From an uncultured Collinsella sp. (GTDB taxonomy: Bacteria; Actinomycetota; Coriobacteriia; Coriobacteriales; Coriobacteriaceae): DNA of 10,551 nt. The stretch spans positions 1-10,551 of the forward strand of contig CAUDYH010000019.1 of the NCBI GenBank assembly GCA_958453575.1, read 5' to 3'. Positions 1-7,903 of this stretch are shown here, piece after piece; positions within the stretch are counted from its first letter, which is position 1; each line of letters opens with the position of its first letter. Below the pieces are notes generated by a model, which was not told the DNA's origin, did no database searches, and saw only the letters and a list, made by a program, of their open reading frames with translations. Made by a program: the position numbers and the translations under genes.

Positions 1-1605
<1,605 letters not shown>

Positions 1606-1612
1606 TTATCGT

Positions 1613-1642
1613 AAAAAAATACCCTCGGGAACGAGGGTATTT
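1613..1642 (-). terminator. Rho-independent terminator after dciA
   Basis: Read on the minus strand, an 11-bp perfect stem (1642-1632 with 1627-1617, core ATACCCTCG/CGAGGGTAT) closes a 4-base loop and runs into seven T residues (1619-1613). It lies 27 bp after the dciA stop and 50 bp before the gyrB start, so it ends the upstream minus-strand operon and separates it from gyrB. Confidence 0.9.
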
Positions 1643-1668
1643 GGCTCTACAAGGCCACCAGATGCGAT

Positions 1669-2232
1669 TTAAGGCTCTTTTTTGCTTTGCACGCCCTTGG
1701 CCCACTCGGCACTGGCTCTCATGGCATTCTCGAGGGCCTCGCGCAGTTTTTGGTCTTCGATGGGCGCCACTTGGCGCTCGATCTCGGTACGCTCGGCCTC
1801 ACTTAGGTCGGCGTGCGGGGCCGGCGGTCGCTCGGTCGTCGCCGGGCGCAGGCGCTCCTTGGCGGCGGGCGGCGTGTGGCCGGGCGCGGTGGTTTTGAAC
1901 ACCAGGCCGTCCACATGCGCACCGGCGCGCTCCATGCGCGCGCGAATGATCTCGCGCAACAGCGTCATTTCCTGCGTCCACGAGGGCGAGTCGAGATACA
2001 CCAGCAGCTCATTGGACTCGGGCAGGTAGCGCAGTCCCGTCACATGCCGCCCCTCGCGCGTACCCGAGCACACCGCGTTCCATGCGCGATAGACCGTGCG
2101 CGACTCCTCGGCGGCCTCCATCTGCGCACGGCGCTCAGGGGTCGCAGCCGCCAGGATGCGCTGACGCTCTGCGTTCAAAAACCCGCTGAAGGCGACTGTC
2201 TCGCTCTCGCGCTCGTAATTAGCACGTCTCAC
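1669..2232 (-). CDS. dciA: DciA-type DUF721 protein (replicative helicase loader/operator)
   Basis: A 187-residue DUF721 protein. In the family, DciA interacts with the replicative helicase DnaB and helps load it in bacteria lacking DnaC or DnaI; that role is known of the family, not shown here. The DUF721 core spans about residues 46-103: W51 in the conserved Trp-containing start, an L-V-Y-L strand near 76-80, then SPSWTQEM (82-89) followed by the helix TLLREIIRARM. The rest is a charged Pro/Ala-rich linker (about 108-140) and a helical C-terminal tail. The start is GTG at 2232, inside the last codons of recF, giving a 14-bp overlap; AAGGTGG upstream lies within recF. This points to translational coupling with recF. 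The gene lies between recF and gyrB, as in many actinobacterial origin regions. An alternative generic name is 'DUF721 domain-containing protein'. Confidence 0.87.
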   Translation of the reverse strand: MRRANYERESETVAFSGFLNAERQRILAAATPERRAQMEAAEESRTVYRAWNAVCSGTREGRHVTGLRYLPESNELLVYLDSPSWTQEMTLLREIIRARMERAGAHVDGLVFKTTAPGHTPPAAKERLRPATTERPPAPHADLSEAERTEIERQVAPIEDQKLREALENAMRASAEWAKGVQSKKEP

Positions 2233-3325
2233 CCATGCTCACCACCTTGGCTCGATCAAGCAGGTCATCGGTAAAGTACCCCAGGTTGGTCGTAGTTATG
2301 ACCGTCTGGATATCATCGCCAATCAGCCGCAGGAAAGCGCCGCGACGCTCGCCGTCGAGCTCGCTCATCACGTCGTCCAAAAGCAGCAGTGGGGCGGTGC
2401 CCAGGACATCGCGAGCCACGGCAACCTCGGCCACCTTCCAGGACAGCACCAGCGTGCGCTGCTGTCCTTGGCTGGCAAATGAACGGGCGGAGCGACCCGC
2501 CACGGTAAACTCAATCTCGTCGCGATGCGGTCCCACCAACGTCACGCCGCGGCGAATTTCCTCGTCGGCATGCTCGTCAAGGGCGGCCAGCATGCGCTCG
2601 TACGCCCAACCCTTCAGCTCTTCGCGATCCTCGACCTGGGGCAAAGCCCCCAGCGTGGACGCATAGGTCACGTTGGCGGCCTCACCTGACGCTACTTGCC
2701 CGTAGGCAGTGTGCACATGGCCCGCCAGCCGGTCGAGCAGAGCCAACCGGTGCACGAGCAGGGCCGAGCCCGCGCGGGCAATCGAATCGTTCCACGCGCC
2801 GAGCATCTCGCGGCAGCACCAGGTCTCCTTGAGCAAGGCGTTACGCTGGGTCACGCAGCGCCCATAGGTGCTCGCAAGATCGGCATAGCGTGCGCTCAGT
2901 TGCATGCCAAAGTCATCGAGGGCGGCGCGGCGCACACTGGCGCCACGCTTAACCATGTCCAGATGGTCGGGGCAAAACAGCACGCTCGGAAGAACCCCGC
3001 GCACACCGGCGGCAGAGCATCTCTTGCCGTTGCGGCTAAACGAGCGCTTACCGTCCTCCGCGCTCAATCCCATATCAAGCACGCGGCCGTCGCCCTCGAG
3101 CCTCAGCTCGACCTTGCACGAGCCCACGCCGTCATGGACGAGCTCGGCTGCGGTCGGATGCCTAAACGAGGCGCCGCTCGTCAGCAGCTGCAGCGCCTCT
3201 ATGAGATTGGTCTTTCCCGCCGCGTTGGGTCCCGCAAGTATCGTCACGCCCTCGTCCAGGGCAAGGCGATAGCTATCGAAGCTGCGGTAGTGCGCGACGG
3301 AAAGATCGCGGGCGAACATGGTCAT
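2219..3325 (-). CDS. recF: DNA replication and repair protein RecF
   Basis: RecF is an SMC/ABC-like ATPase that binds DNA and, with RecO and RecR, helps load RecA at gapped DNA and stalled forks. The 368-residue length is normal for the family. Walker A is GPNAAGKT (32-39), preceded by the typical HYRSF segment (12-16). The ABC signature is SQGQQRT (285-291) and Walker B is LLLLDD (313-318) followed by VMSELD with E322. The ATG at 3325 is 9 bp after the dnaN stop and no Shine-Dalgarno sequence is visible (upstream CGCTGCGCC); a second in-frame ATG two codons on has none either. Re-initiation by ribosomes leaving dnaN is therefore likely. The 3' end overlaps dciA by 14 bp. Confidence 0.97.
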   Translation of the reverse strand: MTMFARDLSVAHYRSFDSYRLALDEGVTILAGPNAAGKTNLIEALQLLTSGASFRHPTAAELVHDGVGSCKVELRLEGDGRVLDMGLSAEDGKRSFSRNGKRCSAAGVRGVLPSVLFCPDHLDMVKRGASVRRAALDDFGMQLSARYADLASTYGRCVTQRNALLKETWCCREMLGAWNDSIARAGSALLVHRLALLDRLAGHVHTAYGQVASGEAANVTYASTLGALPQVEDREELKGWAYERMLAALDEHADEEIRRGVTLVGPHRDEIEFTVAGRSARSFASQGQQRTLVLSWKVAEVAVARDVLGTAPLLLLDDVMSELDGERRGAFLRLIGDDIQTVITTTNLGYFTDDLLDRAKVVSMGETC

Positions 3326-3334
3326 GGCGCAGCG

Positions 3335-4438
3335 CTAGATGCGGACCGGCATGACCAGGTACAGGTAGTTGATCTTGTCGTAGGACTTAAAGATGCCCGC
3401 CTGCGAGTAGCTCTTGAGCTCCAGCGTGATCTCCTTCTCCTTGGACAGGGCATTGAGGCAGCCGAAGATGTAATGGTAGTTGAAGGCGATGGTACCCGAC
3501 TCGCCCTCGGCCTCGACATCGATCGTCTCCTGCGCAAGGTCCTGGTCATTGGAAATGGAGGACAGGCCCATCTGCCCGTTCTCGACATCGATCTCGAACT
3601 TGACGGCGGGGTTGGCGCTCGCGATAACGGCCACGCGCTTGAGGGCGGCGTTAAAGGCGGCGACGTCGATCTTGACGCTCGTCACGCACGAATCGGGGAT
3701 GAGCTGCTTGTAGTTGGGGTACACGCCCTCGATACGGCGCGACACGTAGGTGGTGTTGCCGGCCTCGAAGACGACCTGGGTGTCGGTAGCCCCGATCATG
3801 ATGGTCGCCTGGCTGGCCATGATGTTCAGCGCGTCGTTAAAGGCGTCGGCCGGAACGTTGAGCTCAAAGGAGCCCTCGAGGGTCGAGGTCTCGACCTGCG
3901 TATCGCACACGGCCAAGCGGAAGGAATCGGTCGCCACCAGGCGTACGGTGTTGTTCTCAACCTTCATGTGCACGCCGCCCAGGATGGGGCGAGCCTTGTC
4001 GGTCGAGGTGACGCGCCACACGCGGCCGACCATCTCGGACAAGACATCGGTCGGCAGCTCCACGGCACTCTCGATGGCATAGGCCGGAAACTCGGGGAAG
4101 TCATTGGCATCGAGCGTGTTCAGGCGGAAAGAGCTCTTCTCGCAACCAATCAGCACCTGGCGCTCGGACAGCTCAAAGGTGACCGGGGCATCGGGGAGGG
4201 TCTTGGTGATATTGGAGAGCATCTTACAGGGGATAACCATCTCGCCCTCTTCTTCGACATGCGCCGCGATGCGATGACGGATCGAGATGGTGTAGTTAGA
4301 GGTTTGGAATTCCAAGATGCCGTCTTGGGCCTTAACGAGCACGCCCGACAGGATGGGAAGGGTGGATGCCGAAGCGACACCCTTCATAACGACGCCGATG
4401 GCTTGTGTAAGCGAGCTCTGGCTGACGGTGAACTTCAT
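3335..4438 (-). CDS. dnaN: DNA polymerase III subunit beta (sliding clamp)
   Basis: DnaN forms the ring-shaped dimer that tethers DNA polymerase III and many repair factors to DNA. The 367 residues fit the usual three-domain clamp (about 365-380). Visible family signatures are the start MKFTVSQSSLTQAI, an LPILSGVLV segment near residues 27-35, ATDSFRLA in the partner-binding cleft (E. coli has ATDGHRLA), YPNYKQLIP, and the terminal YLYLVMPVRI matching the conserved MPMR end. The ATG at 4438 is preceded by AAAGG nine bases upstream. It follows dnaA across a 238-bp gap holding origin-like sequences and lies 9 bp before recF. No confident promoter was found in the gap: a TATTAT-like -10 overlaps the tandem triplets at 4471-4485 but has no convincing -35. 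Confidence 0.98.
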   Translation of the reverse strand: MKFTVSQSSLTQAIGVVMKGVASASTLPILSGVLVKAQDGILEFQTSNYTISIRHRIAAHVEEEGEMVIPCKMLSNITKTLPDAPVTFELSERQVLIGCEKSSFRLNTLDANDFPEFPAYAIESAVELPTDVLSEMVGRVWRVTSTDKARPILGGVHMKVENNTVRLVATDSFRLAVCDTQVETSTLEGSFELNVPADAFNDALNIMASQATIMIGATDTQVVFEAGNTTYVSRRIEGVYPNYKQLIPDSCVTSVKIDVAAFNAALKRVAVIASANPAVKFEIDVENGQMGLSSISNDQDLAQETIDVEAEGESGTIAFNYHYIFGCLNALSKEKEITLELKSYSQAGIFKSYDKINYLYLVMPVRI

Positions 4439-4470
4439 CTTTTAATACCTTTCTATAGATATAAATATCT

Positions 4471-4485
4471 TAATAATAGTAATAG
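4471..4485 (+). promoter_or_regulatory. DnaA-trio-like tandem triplets (candidate origin unwinding element)
   Basis: The plus strand reads TAATAATAGTAATAG, which is five uninterrupted TA[A/G] triplets, that is 3'-GAT-AAT-GAT-AAT-AAT-5'. The DnaA-trio defined in B. subtilis is a repeat of 3'-[G/A]AT-5' that guides a DnaA filament onto single-stranded DNA away from neighbouring DnaA boxes. Here the boxes are on the 3' side of this strand (nearest 4498-4506, 12 bp away) and very AT-rich DNA is on the 5' side, as that model needs. Chance occurrence in AT-rich DNA cannot be excluded. Confidence 0.55.
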
Positions 4486-4497
4486 CACTGACGAAAC

Positions 4498-4506
4498 TGT
4501 TGATTA
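4498..4506 (-). promoter_or_regulatory. Possible DnaA box next to the tandem triplets
   Basis: On the minus strand this reads TAATCAACA, which matches 7 of 9 positions of both the usual TTATCCACA and the local TTTTCAACA core. It is the nearest box-like site to the triplets, 12 bp away, and is oriented like dnaA. The match alone is weak; its position gives it interest. Confidence 0.4.
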
Positions 4507-4570
4507 CTCCCAAAGACGCAGGTCAGACCTAGAAAGAGAATCGACAGCAACCTGTGTGCAACAGGGGTGG

Positions 4571-4579
4571 TTTTCCACG
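4571..4579 (+). promoter_or_regulatory. Possible DnaA box
   Basis: TTTTCCACG matches the standard box TTATCCACA at 7 of 9 positions. It is followed at once by TTCAAAACCTG (4580-4590), an 11-mer that recurs exactly at 7845-7855 in the other origin half. A further TTTTCATCA, 8 of 9 against TTTTCAACA, lies at 4599-4607. Confidence 0.45.
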
Positions 4580-4641
4580 TTCAAAACCTGCGCAAAACTT
4601 TTCATCACCGCGGGTTGGGTTTTAGACACCTTATGCCCGTG

Positions 4642-4664
4642 GTTTCGACAAGTTTTCAACAGGT
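4642..4664 (+). promoter_or_regulatory. Tandem DnaA-box-like pair beside the dnaA 3' end
   Basis: Two box-like 9-mers, GTTTCGACA (4642-4650) and TTTTCAACA (4653-4661), lie in the same orientation 11 bp apart, one helical turn. The second sits in AGTTTTCAACAGGT (4651-4664), the exact reverse complement of the 14-mer found twice at 7851-7917. The pair also aligns, 17 of 19 positions, with 7833-7851. Confidence 0.6.
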
Positions 4665-4676
4665 GTCTCTATTTCC

Positions 4677-6401
4677 CTACGAGCGCAGTGTAATTTTATC
4701 GCGCAGCGACTTGAGGTCTTCGGTGACGGTGCGGTCTTCCTGGATCATCTTCTGGACCTTTTTGTAACTCGTGCTGACGGTCGAGTGGTTGCGATTGCCA
4801 AATTCGGCGCCCACCGCCGTGGTCGTCATCTCGCACATCTCGATGGCCAGATAGATGGCAATGTGGCGTGCTTTGGCGATATTGGCGTTGCGACGCGGGC
4901 CGATGAGCTCCTCGTGCGTCACGCCGTACTGCTCTTCGATGACGGACTGAACCGTCTGGACGTTGATCTTTTTGGCCGATGTGTCGAAGTACTGGCTGGC
5001 GATGGCGTCGATATCGTCAAAGGTGAGCTCCCCGCCCTCGCGCTCGCGGTCGCCCGCCTCGCCGGCGCAGCGCTCGCAAAAGCTCTCGAGTTCGCGGATG
5101 TTGGTGCCCGACACCTCTGCCATGTGTTTAAAGTGCTCGTCGGTCAGGTGCCCGCCGTCGCCCCCATAGGCCGCCAGCAGCGAGTCGTCGCCTGCCTCGG
5201 GAGCGGCGACGATGGTGTTCTCGTAATAGCGCTGCAAGATCTTGTATTTCATCTCGTAGCTGGGCTCTGCGACCAGGCAGAGCATGCCGGCGTTGAAGCG
5301 GCTGGTCAGACGCTCGTCCATGCTCAGGTCCTTGGGGGCGCGGTCTGCCGCGATGACGACCTTCTTGTTGTTGCGGATGAACTCGTCCATGAGCTGGAAG
5401 AAGTAGTCCACGCTCGCGCGTTTGCCGATGATGTTTTGGATGTCATCGATGATGAGCACGTCCACGCCGTGGTACGCCTGCATGATGGGGGCGTTGCTCT
5501 TCTTTTGGCGGTCGAACTCGGTCATCAGGTCGTCCAGATATGCCTGGGAGTTGGCATACTTGACCTTGATCTCGGGTGACTTCTCGGCGAGCTCGTTTTT
5601 GATCGCAAGCAGCAGGTGCGTCTTGCCCAGGCCCGATTTGCCGTAGATGAACAGTGATGTGCACGTGCCGCGTTCGTCCGCGAGGGCGGCAAACTTGAGT
5701 GCCGAGCGATAGGCATGGCTGTTCTCGGGGCCGTAGACAAAGTTCTCAAAGGTAAATTTTGAGTTCGCGGCGAGTGGGGCTCCATCCGTATTCTGCTCGG
5801 CCGGCGCGGTCGGTGCTGGCATGGGTGAAGCGGGGGTCGCAGCCTGCGTGGATTTAGTCGGCGCTTCGCCCTTCATCTGGTTCATCATGCGACGAAAATC
5901 ATCGGCCGAGAGCGTGTTCTTGATTGCAATGCCCGAATCCGCGCCCGCCGCTGCGTCGTGAGCGATGGGCATGTGCGTGACGGGCGCGTTCGTTGACGTC
6001 GCCGCCGCGGTCGGCAATGGTGTCATGGTTTCACGGGAAACATCGCCGTGCTGGTGCTCGATTGTCGGCACGTCGCCCGCGGAGGCCGGCGCCGCCGGGG
6101 AAGCAGCGGGAGCCGTGGCGGGCGCCGTCGCGGCAGCGGATTCCGTCGTGGCGCCTTGCGGTGCCACGATGTCGAGCGCAATCGGTGCAAAGGCGATTTC
6201 TTCCAGATAAGCCTCAATAGTCGGCTGATGCTTTTTGAGCTGCGCGATGGCAAAGCGCGAGGGCGCCTCGATCGTGAGCGTGTCTTCGGTCAGGCTTATG
6301 GCGCGCGATTGCCCCAGCATGTTGATGAGGCGTGCATCTTGGCCGTCGCGCTGGCAAAAGGCGATGGCATCCCCCAGGATGATGCTTGCTTCCTCGTCCA
6401 C
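4677..6401 (-). CDS. dnaA: Chromosomal replication initiator protein DnaA
   Basis: DnaA is the AAA+ initiator that binds DnaA boxes at oriC, unwinds the origin and recruits the helicase. Of 574 residues, domain I is about 1-80. Domain II is a long Ala/Pro/Thr-rich linker (about 81-212), usual for high-GC Gram-positives. Domain III starts at FTFENF (217-222), with Walker A GKSGLGKT (254-261), Walker B LIIDD (316-320), box VII RLTSRF with the likely arginine finger R368, and sensor II NIREL with R436. Domain IV begins near 480; its recognition helix is FGNRNHSTV (534-542) where most DnaA proteins have GGRDHTTVLHA, so Asp is replaced by N538 and the LHA segment by STS. The start is GTG at 6401 with GGGAG five bases upstream. 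It lies 15 bp after the ATPase gene, implying cotranscription. Confidence 0.98.
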   Translation of the reverse strand: MDEEASIILGDAIAFCQRDGQDARLINMLGQSRAISLTEDTLTIEAPSRFAIAQLKKHQPTIEAYLEEIAFAPIALDIVAPQGATTESAAATAPATAPAASPAAPASAGDVPTIEHQHGDVSRETMTPLPTAAATSTNAPVTHMPIAHDAAAGADSGIAIKNTLSADDFRRMMNQMKGEAPTKSTQAATPASPMPAPTAPAEQNTDGAPLAANSKFTFENFVYGPENSHAYRSALKFAALADERGTCTSLFIYGKSGLGKTHLLLAIKNELAEKSPEIKVKYANSQAYLDDLMTEFDRQKKSNAPIMQAYHGVDVLIIDDIQNIIGKRASVDYFFQLMDEFIRNNKKVVIAADRAPKDLSMDERLTSRFNAGMLCLVAEPSYEMKYKILQRYYENTIVAAPEAGDDSLLAAYGGDGGHLTDEHFKHMAEVSGTNIRELESFCERCAGEAGDREREGGELTFDDIDAIASQYFDTSAKKINVQTVQSVIEEQYGVTHEELIGPRRNANIAKARHIAIYLAIEMCEMTTTAVGAEFGNRNHSTVSTSYKKVQKMIQEDRTVTEDLKSLRDKITLRS

Positions 6402-6416
6402 TATCTCTCCCGTTCT

Positions 6417-7769
6417 TTAGCTCTGAGCTCGCACGCGAGCGGCGCCGAGTTCGGTCAGATGGTATTTCTGGCCATGCTTGATGACCAAGCCGGCCTGCGC
6501 CAAGTCATTGAGCGTGCGTGACCAAGTGGGGGCCGAGTTTCCAAACGCCCTCGCCAGATCGGTAGCACCGCACGCTTGATTTTGCGCCAGATAGCCCAGC
6601 GCGGCGTTGCCGCGATCGCTTACGAACGCGTCCGGTTGTGGCTGCGCATACTGATTTGCTGCATTAGGATACATCATTTGAGCTGCTGGTTGTTGAGAAC
6701 TCTGCATCGGCGGCATTTGCTGTTGAAAACTTTGAGGCCACTGTTGGTAAGGCTGCGGAGGCATCTGCTGGGCCCAGGGATTGTACTGCTGCTGCGGCAT
6801 CTGCTGGTACGGCTGCTGATATCCCTGCTGGTACTGCTGTGGGAACTGCTGGCCATACCCCAGTGGCTGCATCTGCTGATATGGATATCCCTGTTGGTAC
6901 GGCTGATAGCCCATTTGCTGGCTACCCGGTGCCCCTGTCGCCTGCTGCATTGCTGCTGTATCCTGATCCGCCAGCGGCATGGCCTGTGGCACGTTTGGCG
7001 GCATCGACATCGACGCCGCCTGGGGCTCTTGTGTAGGAAGCATTCCGGGCTGCTGCATCTGTCCCACGCGGGGCTGCATCTGCTGCGTTGCCATGGGCTG
7101 CTGCGCAAAAGCTCCCGGCAGGGGATATGCGGGCTGCTCCGTCTCGGGCCGCACGGCAGCACCGCGCCCGCCGGCGCGTTCGATTTCCTGCACGCGTTTA
7201 GGGTCCAGGCTTACCGTAACCACGGTGCCGTTGCCCATATTGTCCTCGATGGACACGGCCCCGCCGGCGTTTTCCAAATACTCCTGCACCATGGGAAACC
7301 CTGCTCCGGTTCCACGGATATAGCGCTTCATCTTGCTGTTTGCGCTGGTAACGCCAAAGTCGAAAGCGCGCTCCTTGTCGTCGATGCCGGGTCCTTGATC
7401 AGCAAAGCGGATGGTGTCTCCGCCGTCCAGAATCGAGATGATGGGCTCGGCAAAGTGTGCGTGGATAAAGTTTTCGACAATCTCGCGGATGACCATGAGC
7501 GAGATATGGCCACCCTGTTCTTTCATGCACTGGTAGACGGTGTTGGTCGTCTCTTCCAAATACGTGCGGACATCTTGCGGATCAATGACGATCACACGCG
7601 GTGTCGACAGCATGTCGTCATAGACGGCGATGCGCGCGGCGTACATGGCTTTTGGCGCCTGCGTGGTCGTCTGCTCGCCTTCCTCACGCTCTTCGCGCAC
7701 GCCGGTGATGTGCTCGTTGTCGGGTGCCGGGTCTCCGGAATCGACCATGGTGTAAAAGTCGTCAGACAT
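6417..7769 (-). CDS. GHKL ATPase with Gln-rich linker and C-terminal winged helix, unassigned function
   Basis: I do not recognise a named gene. The 450-residue product has four visible parts. Residues 1-45 are acidic and probably disordered. About 58-190 is a GHKL ATPase domain most like SpoIIAB/RsbW anti-sigma kinases: N-box EIVEN with N100, G1 box D124-Q-G126-P-G128, G2 box GTGAGF (153-158) and a GT pair at 181-182. No histidine-kinase dimerisation helix or phospho-acceptor region precedes it. Residues 211-380 are low complexity, rich in Gln, Pro, Met and Tyr, with six YQQ units. Residues 383-446 look like a winged helix: a helix near 388-396, GATDLARAF then SAPTWSRTLNDLAQAGLV, and a wing KHGQKYHLTE. 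The ATG at 7769 has no clear Shine-Dalgarno. A -10-like TACTAT (minus strand, 7808-7803) lacks a good -35. As the first gene of the dnaA operon it may sense ATP or bind DNA to affect initiation or dnaA transcription; that is inference. Confidence 0.85.
   Translation of the reverse strand: MSDDFYTMVDSGDPAPDNEHITGVREEREEGEQTTTQAPKAMYAARIAVYDDMLSTPRVIVIDPQDVRTYLEETTNTVYQCMKEQGGHISLMVIREIVENFIHAHFAEPIISILDGGDTIRFADQGPGIDDKERAFDFGVTSANSKMKRYIRGTGAGFPMVQEYLENAGGAVSIEDNMGNGTVVTVSLDPKRVQEIERAGGRGAAVRPETEQPAYPLPGAFAQQPMATQQMQPRVGQMQQPGMLPTQEPQAASMSMPPNVPQAMPLADQDTAAMQQATGAPGSQQMGYQPYQQGYPYQQMQPLGYGQQFPQQYQQGYQQPYQQMPQQQYNPWAQQMPPQPYQQWPQSFQQQMPPMQSSQQPAAQMMYPNAANQYAQPQPDAFVSDRGNAALGYLAQNQACGATDLARAFGNSAPTWSRTLNDLAQAGLVIKHGQKYHLTELGAARVRAQS
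6630..7139 (-). repeat. Low-complexity coding tract for Gln/Pro/Met/Tyr-rich linker
   Basis: This part of the ATPase gene encodes residues 211-380. On the plus strand it shows many degenerate CTGCTG and CTGCTGGTA units, corresponding to CAG-CAG and TAC-CAG-CAG on the coding strand. The repeats are uneven in length and mix CAG and CAA codons, so they are not a pure microsatellite. Length variation between strains is likely. Confidence 0.75.
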
Positions 7770-7831
7770 GCCGCTCGCAATCTTTCAAAAGGTTTCGAAC
7801 AAATAGTAGCTCACCGTGCAATGTTTCTCAT

Positions 7832-7864
7832 CTTTCGACAACTTTTCAAAACCTGTTGAAAACT
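7832..7864. promoter_or_regulatory. DnaA-box cluster in oriC
   Basis: Three box-like sites lie close together: CTTTCGACA (7832-7840, plus), TTTTCAAAA (7843-7851, plus) and TTTTCAACA on the minus strand (7854-7862). The last two form an inverted repeat with perfect 7-bp arms TTTTCAA/TTGAAAA and a 6-bp centre. The third lies in the first copy of the 14-mer ACCTGTTGAAAACT (7851-7864). The cluster sits 63 bp upstream of the ATPase gene start, so DnaA bound here could also affect expression of the dnaA operon. Confidence 0.62.
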
Positions 7865-7883
7865 TTGGAAAACGGACGAAAAG

Positions 7884-7892
7884 TTCTCAACA
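7884..7892 (+). promoter_or_regulatory. Possible DnaA box in oriC
   Basis: TTCTCAACA matches the local core TTTTCAACA at 8 of 9 positions. It lies between the two 14-mer copies, in the opposite orientation. Confidence 0.5.
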
Positions 7893-7903
7893 TTGCCAAC
7901 ATG

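Larger units (their letters stand above)
4439..4676. other. dnaA-dnaN intergenic region, candidate unwinding half of oriC
   Basis: This 238-bp gap has no plausible gene. From the dnaA side to the dnaN side it holds a tandem pair of DnaA-box-like sites (4642-4661), further box-like sites at 4599-4607, 4571-4579 and 4498-4506, two small dyads (4551-4565 and 4520-4530), five tandem TA[A/G] triplets (4471-4485), and an AT-rich block next to dnaN. Positions 4441-4485 are 38 of 45 A or T, in sharp contrast to the GC-rich genes around. The order dnaA, boxes, triplets, AT-rich DNA, dnaN matches the unwinding side of the B. subtilis origin. The function is inferred from this layout. Confidence 0.7.

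Noticed and set aside
2696..4693. A 665-codon open frame on the plus strand
   Set aside because: It is antisense to recF and dnaN and spans their junction and the dnaA-dnaN gap. The composition is that of a GC-rich shadow frame, and no ribosome binding site or domain was seen.
4785..5579. Plus-strand open frame opposite dnaA
   Set aside because: It lies opposite the conserved AAA+ and DNA-binding domains of DnaA and shows no family signature of its own.
6721..6732. A perfect TGTTGAAAA DnaA-box core inside the ATPase gene
   Set aside because: It falls in the Gln-rich linker, where the coding strand AGT-TTT-CAA-CAG encodes Ser-Phe-Gln-Gln. Frequent CAA-CAG codons make such a match likely by chance, and the flanking bases of the 14-mer are not kept.
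6576..7859. Plus-strand open frame of 427 codons opposite the ATPase gene
   Set aside because: Its Leu/Arg/His-rich product is the complement of the CAG/CAA-rich linker and the ATPase domain; the minus-strand frame has clear GHKL motifs, so this one is a shadow.
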